Shown piece after piece: positions 12,575-17,032 of a stretch of 17,032 nt of DNA. The position numbers were made by a program, and so were the translations under genes. Position 1 is the stretch's first letter. Every line of letters starts with the position of its first letter. This stretch comes from an uncultured Nitrospira sp. (lineage in GTDB: Bacteria > Nitrospirota > Nitrospiria > Nitrospirales > UBA8639): NCBI GenBank assembly GCA_902500695.1, contig CABVRQ010000009.1, forward strand, positions 62,706 to 79,737, in the 5' to 3' direction. The notes beneath the pieces were generated by a model. That model ran no database searches. It was not told the DNA's origin and saw only the letters and a program-made list of their open reading frames with translations.

Positions 12575-14680
12575 ATGGCGGTTGATCTCTCACGGTTTCA
12601 AGAGTCGTTTTTTACTGAATCCGCAGAACATGTGGAAACCATCGAGTCCGGTTTATTGGCGTTAGAGCAACGTCCGAAAGACCTGGACTTACTGAATCGA
12701 ATTTTTCGGGGCGCCCATTCGATTAAAGGCAACGCGGGGATGTTTCATTTTACGGCCATTGCCGAGTTGACTCACAAAATGGAAAACATTCTGGATGACC
12801 TCCGGAATGAGAAAATGCCGGTGACCCCTCATGTTATTGATGTGCTGTTGCGGGCGTTGGACGGTTTGAAAAGTCTTCTGGATGCGGCGCAAGGGGGTGA
12901 GGCGGCAGATGAAACAGCCATTCATGAATTAGAAGGTGAACTGGAATCCTGTCAGAAGGGAGCGACCATTACTGGACAAAAGGGGTCCTCAACTGAAAAC
13001 ACTTCCCAGGCTCCTCCGCCTCAACCGGCGACGTGGCGAATGGTCCAGATTGATTGGAGCCCGTTACCGGAATTGTTTCAACGAGGAATGGATCCGGCCC
13101 AGATTTTCAAGGAACTGCATGAGTTGGGTATGGTGAAAGTATTGCAAGTGCGAACCGATGGTCTTCCTGCCTTAGACACCCTCGATCCAGAACGCTGTTA
13201 TCTCAGTTGGTCCGTGGAATTGGAAACCGATGCACCAATTGGCCAGGTAGAGGAGGTGTTTGCCTTTGTCCGGGATGGGAGCGAATTAGACATCATCGAT
13301 CGTGCGCCGAAAAAGCCGGAACCCTATAAGCGGGTGGGTGATATTCTGGTGGAGGAAGGGGTGGTGACTCCGGAGCAAGTAGCCGAAAGCCTGGCCAAGC
13401 AAAAGCCTCTTGGCGAAATTCTCGTGGAAGAGAAAAAGGCGTCTCCCCAACAAGTCGATAAGGCCCTTCAGAAGCAGCAGCAATTGAAAAAAAATGAAGT
13501 GGCGTCTATTCGGGTCGATACGGAAAAAATCGACAAATTGATCAATCTTGTCGGAGAATTGGTGATTACACAATCGATGATTACGGATCTCAGTGAGAAG
13601 TTTTCCATCGATCAGCTTCCTGTTCTCCAGGAACGTATTACTCAATTGGAACGCAATACCCGAGAGATACAAGAACGGGTCATGTCCATTCGGATGATGC
13701 CGATCGGCAGTGCGTTCCACCGGTTCCCACGGTTAGTTCGGGATCTCGCAGGGAAAAGTGGCAAGCAGATTCAATTGGTCATGTCCGGCGAGGAAACGGA
13801 ATTAGATAAAACGCTGATTGAGGCCATTGGCGATCCGCTCACCCATCTGGTTCGCAATTCGGCTGATCATGGCTTGGAACTGCCGGAGGACCGGTCGGCT
13901 CAAGGCAAGCCGGCCCGAGGAACGATTCGTCTCCATGCCTATCATGATGGCGGAAATATTTGTATCGCCGTGGAGGATGACGGGCGAGGATTGAACCGGG
14001 AAAAAATCATTAAAAAAGCTGTAGAAAAAGGGATCATTGCCGATGGCAGCAATATGTCGGATGAAGCCGTCTATCAACTGATTTTTCGTCCTGGATTTTC
14101 CACGGCCGAGAGCATTACCGATGTGTCAGGTCGAGGGGTGGGGATGGATGTGGTGAAGCGAAATATCGAAGGGCTTGGCGGGTCGGTGGACATTCAGAGC
14201 ACGATGGGCAAGGGTTCTCGCCTCACGTTAAAATTGCCGCTCACGCTGGCCATTATTGATGGGATGACGGTCCGGGTCGGTCAGGATAACTATATCATCC
14301 CGCTTATTGCGGTCACTGAATCCATTCGCCCTAAACCCAATGAGTTGCAACGGATCGTGGGTAAAGGCGAGGTGGTCAGTCTTCGCGGAGAGTGGGTGCC
14401 AGTGGTCAAACTCTATGAGGCTTTTAGCCTCACGCCTGACTTTACCGATCCTTCACAGGCCTTGTTGGTGATCGTGGAATCCGATGGTCGGCGATTGGCC
14501 GTTCTGGTGGATGAACTGACGGGGCAACAACAAGTGGTCATTAAAAGTTTGGAGCAAAATTATCGCAAGGTTGAGGCTATTTCTGGAGCCACAATTCTGG
14601 GAGACGGGCAAGTCGCCTTGATCTTGGATGTGCCGGGATTAGCCAAATTGGCACGGGTTGGCCACATTGCGGCGGCATGA
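12575..14680 (+). CDS. cheA: Chemotaxis histidine kinase CheA
   Basis: Core kinase of the chemoreceptor array, phosphorylating CheY. Domains of the 701-residue protein: P1 Hpt with phosphoaccepting H48 (RGAHSIKGNAGM); a P2-like region at about residues 150-245; a linker with two 25-residue repeats starting at K252 and K277 (RVGDILVEEG and PLGEILVEEK); P3 dimerisation at about 305-375. P4 ATPase has N-box N428 and DHGLE, G1 DDGRG at 468-472 and G2 GRGVGMD at 519-525. P5 is a CheW-like C-terminus from about 560. All catalytic motifs look intact. AAAGGAG precedes the ATG. The linker repeats resemble the MshEN/GspE N-terminal motif and are unusual compared with E. coli CheA. The TGA stop lies in repeat copy F. 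Confidence 0.96.
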   Translation: MAVDLSRFQESFFTESAEHVETIESGLLALEQRPKDLDLLNRIFRGAHSIKGNAGMFHFTAIAELTHKMENILDDLRNEKMPVTPHVIDVLLRALDGLKSLLDAAQGGEAADETAIHELEGELESCQKGATITGQKGSSTENTSQAPPPQPATWRMVQIDWSPLPELFQRGMDPAQIFKELHELGMVKVLQVRTDGLPALDTLDPERCYLSWSVELETDAPIGQVEEVFAFVRDGSELDIIDRAPKKPEPYKRVGDILVEEGVVTPEQVAESLAKQKPLGEILVEEKKASPQQVDKALQKQQQLKKNEVASIRVDTEKIDKLINLVGELVITQSMITDLSEKFSIDQLPVLQERITQLERNTREIQERVMSIRMMPIGSAFHRFPRLVRDLAGKSGKQIQLVMSGEETELDKTLIEAIGDPLTHLVRNSADHGLELPEDRSAQGKPARGTIRLHAYHDGGNICIAVEDDGRGLNREKIIKKAVEKGIIADGSNMSDEAVYQLIFRPGFSTAESITDVSGRGVGMDVVKRNIEGLGGSVDIQSTMGKGSRLTLKLPLTLAIIDGMTVRVGQDNYIIPLIAVTESIRPKPNELQRIVGKGEVVSLRGEWVPVVKLYEAFSLTPDFTDPSQALLVIVESDGRRLAVLVDELTGQQQVVIKSLEQNYRKVEAISGATILGDGQVALILDVPGLAKLARVGHIAAA

Positions 14681-14755
14681 GAAACCGTGAGGGGAACAGG
14701 ACAGAAGGCACTGAAGTCGTGAAGATTGTTATGCGCCTTATGCTTCACGCTTTTC
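14675..14755. repeat. Intergenic palindromic repeat, copy F (cheA-cheW)
   Basis: Degenerate copy starting at the cheA stop codon (GCATGAG, then CCGTGAGG). The clearest pairing is CGTGAAG at about 14718-14724 with CTTCACG at 14743-14749, with an imperfect GCGCCTTATG right-arm extension. The arms carry more mutations than copies A, B and E. Confidence 0.65.
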
Positions 14756-14815
14756 GAGAAAAAGGATACACGTGTTGAGGCATAACCATGACGTACAAAA
14801 CAAAGGAGCCTAATC

Positions 14816-15355
14816 ATGACCACCGCAACGGCTGAATCGATGGAGCAACGCTCGGTTCGAACGACGTATGCCAGCGACGATCAACAATATCTGACCTTTA
14901 ATCTGGCGGATGAATATTACGGGGTGGATATTTTGAAAGTGCAGGAGATCAAGGGATACACCACGGTGACCAGAATCCCCAATACCCCGGATTTTCTCAA
15001 AGGGGTGCTCAACCTTCGTGGCACAATTGTACCCATTGTGGATCTTCGCATGAAATTCGGCATGGGGGTGACCGAACCTACCTCGTTCACCGTGGTTGTC
15101 GTGGTTAATGTCCGGAATCGTGTGATGGGTTTTCTGGTCGATGCCGTTTCCGATGTGTTGGATATGAATGCCAAGGATATTCAGGCTCCTCCGGACATGG
15201 GGACCTCGGTGGATGTCACGTTTATCGCCGGCATTGGTAATGCCCAGGATCGCTTAGTGACCCTGTTGGACATTGATCGGGTTCTAACGGAGGAGGAAGT
15301 AACCGTCGTGGGGAAGATTCAAGATGTTGAAGGAAAAGCTGAAGTCCATGCCTGA
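14816..15355 (+). CDS. cheW: Chemotaxis coupling protein CheW
   Basis: Adaptor linking CheA to chemoreceptors in the array. The 179-residue protein is one CheW domain with the expected two subdomains: YLTFNLADEYYGVDILKVQE, then TRIPNTPDFLKGVLNLRGTI, VPIVDLRMKFGM, a MGFLVDAVSDVLDM stretch and IAGIGNAQDRLVTLLDIDRV. A polar N-terminal extension of about 25 residues and a short acidic tail make it slightly longer than E. coli CheW. AAAGGAG lies 8 nt upstream of the ATG. It is 135 nt after cheA, with repeat copy F in between, and 77 nt before the next receptor gene. Confidence 0.95.
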   Translation: MTTATAESMEQRSVRTTYASDDQQYLTFNLADEYYGVDILKVQEIKGYTTVTRIPNTPDFLKGVLNLRGTIVPIVDLRMKFGMGVTEPTSFTVVVVVNVRNRVMGFLVDAVSDVLDMNAKDIQAPPDMGTSVDVTFIAGIGNAQDRLVTLLDIDRVLTEEEVTVVGKIQDVEGKAEVHA

Positions 15356-15432
15356 GACGAATCGACATAGGCCATGGATGGCCCAGGACGCCAGAGGCCA
15401 ATAACAATTTCAATGAAATCAGCGAGGATTTT

Positions 15433-17032
15433 ATGAACAGGATGGTGAACAAAATTTTCAGTTTGGGAATCGCAACCAAGTTGGTGGTGTTGTTCGCCAT
15501 CTTTGGCATTGTGCCGATGGCTGCGGTGGGGTACTTGGGATCTTCAGCTACCGGGGAAATGGAGACAGCCGCCGGTCTGCGTGTGCAAGCCATGGCGGAG
15601 ACCATTGGGGATAAAATCGATCGGAATTTATTCGAACGATATGGGGATCCTCAATCCTTTGCTCTCAACAGGATCGTGGGTGAACGCTATCATTGGTACA
15701 GCAAGGAGAATAATGCCATTGCGAGTGCGATGAACCAATACGTCGCGACCTCCGGAATTTATTATTTGACGATATTGGTAGACCCGGCTGGAGATGTGAT
15801 GGCCGTGAACTCAAAGGATGGTAAAGGGAATTCGATCGACACCACGGGAATTTATTCCAAAAAATATTCGGACGCTCCATGGTTTAAGGCGTTGGAAGCC
15901 AAAGAATTTTCCACGAGACAACCCTTTACGGCTCCCGGCAATGATGCGGCGACCGGGACCTTCATTGAAGACGTCCATGTCGATGAAGATGTGAAATCAG
16001 TCTATTCGGGCGATGATGGATTAACCTTGGGATTTTCTGCTCCGGTGTATGTGGATGGCGATTTGATCGGGTATTGGACCAATCGGGTCAAGTTTTCTCT
16101 GGTGGAAGAAATCGTGCAATCCGCCTATCAAGAGCTGAAAGGGGCAGGATGGCCTGGGTCAGAAATTTCTCTTCTCGGTGATAAGGGGCAGGTCATCGTG
16201 GATTTTGATCCCTCCAATCAAGCCACAGAGGACATGACCCATGATTTTGAAAAAACGTTATTCAAACTCAATCTCGCAGAAAAAGGAGTAGAAACGGCAT
16301 CATTCGCCGTTGCCGGAAAAACAGGCTATCAATTGGCCCTTCATGACGGGAAGAACATCTGGCAGATGGGTGGATACACTCATTTGAAAGGCGCCCTGGG
16401 CTATCCGGGGATGAATTGGTCCGTCCTGGTCAGAGTTCCTAAAGCCGAAGCTACGGCTGCGGCCATTGCCTTTAATCAAAATTTAACTATTACCGCCATT
16501 ATTTGTCTGGTTCTGATTCTGGTTGTCGGATTGTGGGTTGGGCGTCGCGGTGCAAATAGCCTGGTGCAAATAAGCGAGTTGGCTCAACGGGCGGCTGACG
16601 GAGATTTGAGTCAGCGTGTCACTGTGACGTCCAATGATGAATTGGGAACCATGGGCAAGGCAATGAATGTCATGTTGGATAATTTGGTAAAGGTGGTGTC
16701 TGAAGTCCGCCAAGCGGCGGAACATGTCTCTACCGCGTCAGGTGAAATCACCCAAGGCAATGAAGATCTTTCGCAACGCACCTCAGCTCAGGCAGGCGCT
16801 TTGGAGGAGACCAGCGCGTCGATGGAAGAGATGACGTCCACCATCAAGCAGAATGCGGATAATGCCAAGCAGGCCAATCAATTAGCTGTGGCCGCCCGGG
16901 AAGTGGCGGAAAAGGGTGGCGCGGTCACGGACAAGGCCGTGGTGGCCATGGATGAGATTAATAAGAGCAGCAAGAAGATCGCGGATATTATTAATGTGAT
17001 CGACGAAATCGCGTTTCAGACGAATCTCTTAG
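15433..17032 (+). CDS. Methyl-accepting chemotaxis protein, dCache-type (3' end outside window)
   Basis: The first 533 codons of a chemoreceptor run open to the window end. Residues about 14-36 form the first membrane segment. Residues about 37-350 form a large periplasmic sensor that looks like a double Cache domain (YYLTILVDPAGDVMAVNSKD and a KYSDAPWFKALEAK stretch). The second membrane segment is at about 351-373 (ITAIICLVLILVVGLWVG). HAMP spans about 374-425 (ISELAQRAADGDLSQRV, DELGTMGKAMN). The signalling domain follows with SQRTSAQAGALEETSASMEE, a methylation-helix type sequence, ending at AFQTNLL just before the conserved tip would finish. GCGAGG lies upstream of the ATG. The ligand is not predictable; small organic molecules such as amino or organic acids are usual for dCache receptors. 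It probably couples to the CheW and CheA upstream. Confidence 0.93.
   Translation, partial: MNRMVNKIFSLGIATKLVVLFAIFGIVPMAAVGYLGSSATGEMETAAGLRVQAMAETIGDKIDRNLFERYGDPQSFALNRIVGERYHWYSKENNAIASAMNQYVATSGIYYLTILVDPAGDVMAVNSKDGKGNSIDTTGIYSKKYSDAPWFKALEAKEFSTRQPFTAPGNDAATGTFIEDVHVDEDVKSVYSGDDGLTLGFSAPVYVDGDLIGYWTNRVKFSLVEEIVQSAYQELKGAGWPGSEISLLGDKGQVIVDFDPSNQATEDMTHDFEKTLFKLNLAEKGVETASFAVAGKTGYQLALHDGKNIWQMGGYTHLKGALGYPGMNWSVLVRVPKAEATAAAIAFNQNLTITAIICLVLILVVGLWVGRRGANSLVQISELAQRAADGDLSQRVTVTSNDELGTMGKAMNVMLDNLVKVVSEVRQAAEHVSTASGEITQGNEDLSQRTSAQAGALEETSASMEEMTSTIKQNADNAKQANQLAVAAREVAEKGGAVTDKAVVAMDEINKSSKKIADIINVIDEIAFQTNLL

Noticed and set aside
1851..14755. CRISPR array or tandem satellite
   Set aside because: Units are 7 nt, inverted between arms, without regular spacers, and scattered between genes.
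15397..15404. GCCAATAA as a sigma-28 -10 box before the chemoreceptor gene
   Set aside because: The -35 position is occupied by unrelated sequence (ATGG region), so only half a promoter is present.

Overview
The window is a motility and chemotaxis island with every gene on the + strand. It runs from the end of a flagellar export and assembly operon (fliR-flhB-flhA-flhF-flhG-fliA), through a serine phosphatase/kinase/STAS partner-switching module, into a chemotaxis block (methyl-accepting-like protein, cheY, cheA, cheW, and a chemoreceptor cut by the window end). Gene order, moderate GC and intergenic GCGTRAG-type palindromes next to a four-helix-bundle gene remnant suggest a Nitrospira-like member of the Nitrospirota. 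That assignment comes from recognition, not from a search; a deltaproteobacterial-type lineage is the main alternative.

Region 1 (1-7153) is compact. fliR/flhB overlap by 8 nt, flhA/flhF by 20 nt and flhF/flhG by 1 nt, and flhG/fliA are 3 nt apart. The one break is a 150-nt gap between flhB and flhA that holds a palindromic repeat. FliR, FlhB and FlhA are the export gate. FlhF and FlhG set flagellar position and number. FliA is the late flagellar sigma factor.

Region 2 (7154-10352) starts with a 295-nt gap, then has a receiver-PP2C (RsbU-like) phosphatase, a receiver-HATPase (RsbW-like) kinase and a small STAS (RsbV-like) protein: a full partner switch gated by two receiver domains. Candidate FliA-type promoters lie before the phosphatase (7377-7404) and before the STAS gene (9900-9927).

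Region 3 (10411-17032) encodes a membrane-anchored MCP-like protein with a CheZ-like DxxxQ motif, CheY, CheA with an unusual two-repeat linker, CheW, and the first 533 codons of a dCache-type chemoreceptor. No cheR, cheB, cheZ, cheC or cheX is visible.

The least expected structure is a family of at least six imperfect inverted repeats built of a degenerate 7-nt unit (GCGTRAR). Each begins at or within a few bases of the stop codon of the preceding gene. The copy between cheY and cheA has its arms pulled about 365 nt apart, and between them lies a recognisable four-helix-bundle (23S rRNA intervening-sequence protein / bAvd-like) gene disabled by one frameshift and one stop. This suggests the small palindromes may be empty or deleted forms of an element that once carried this gene.
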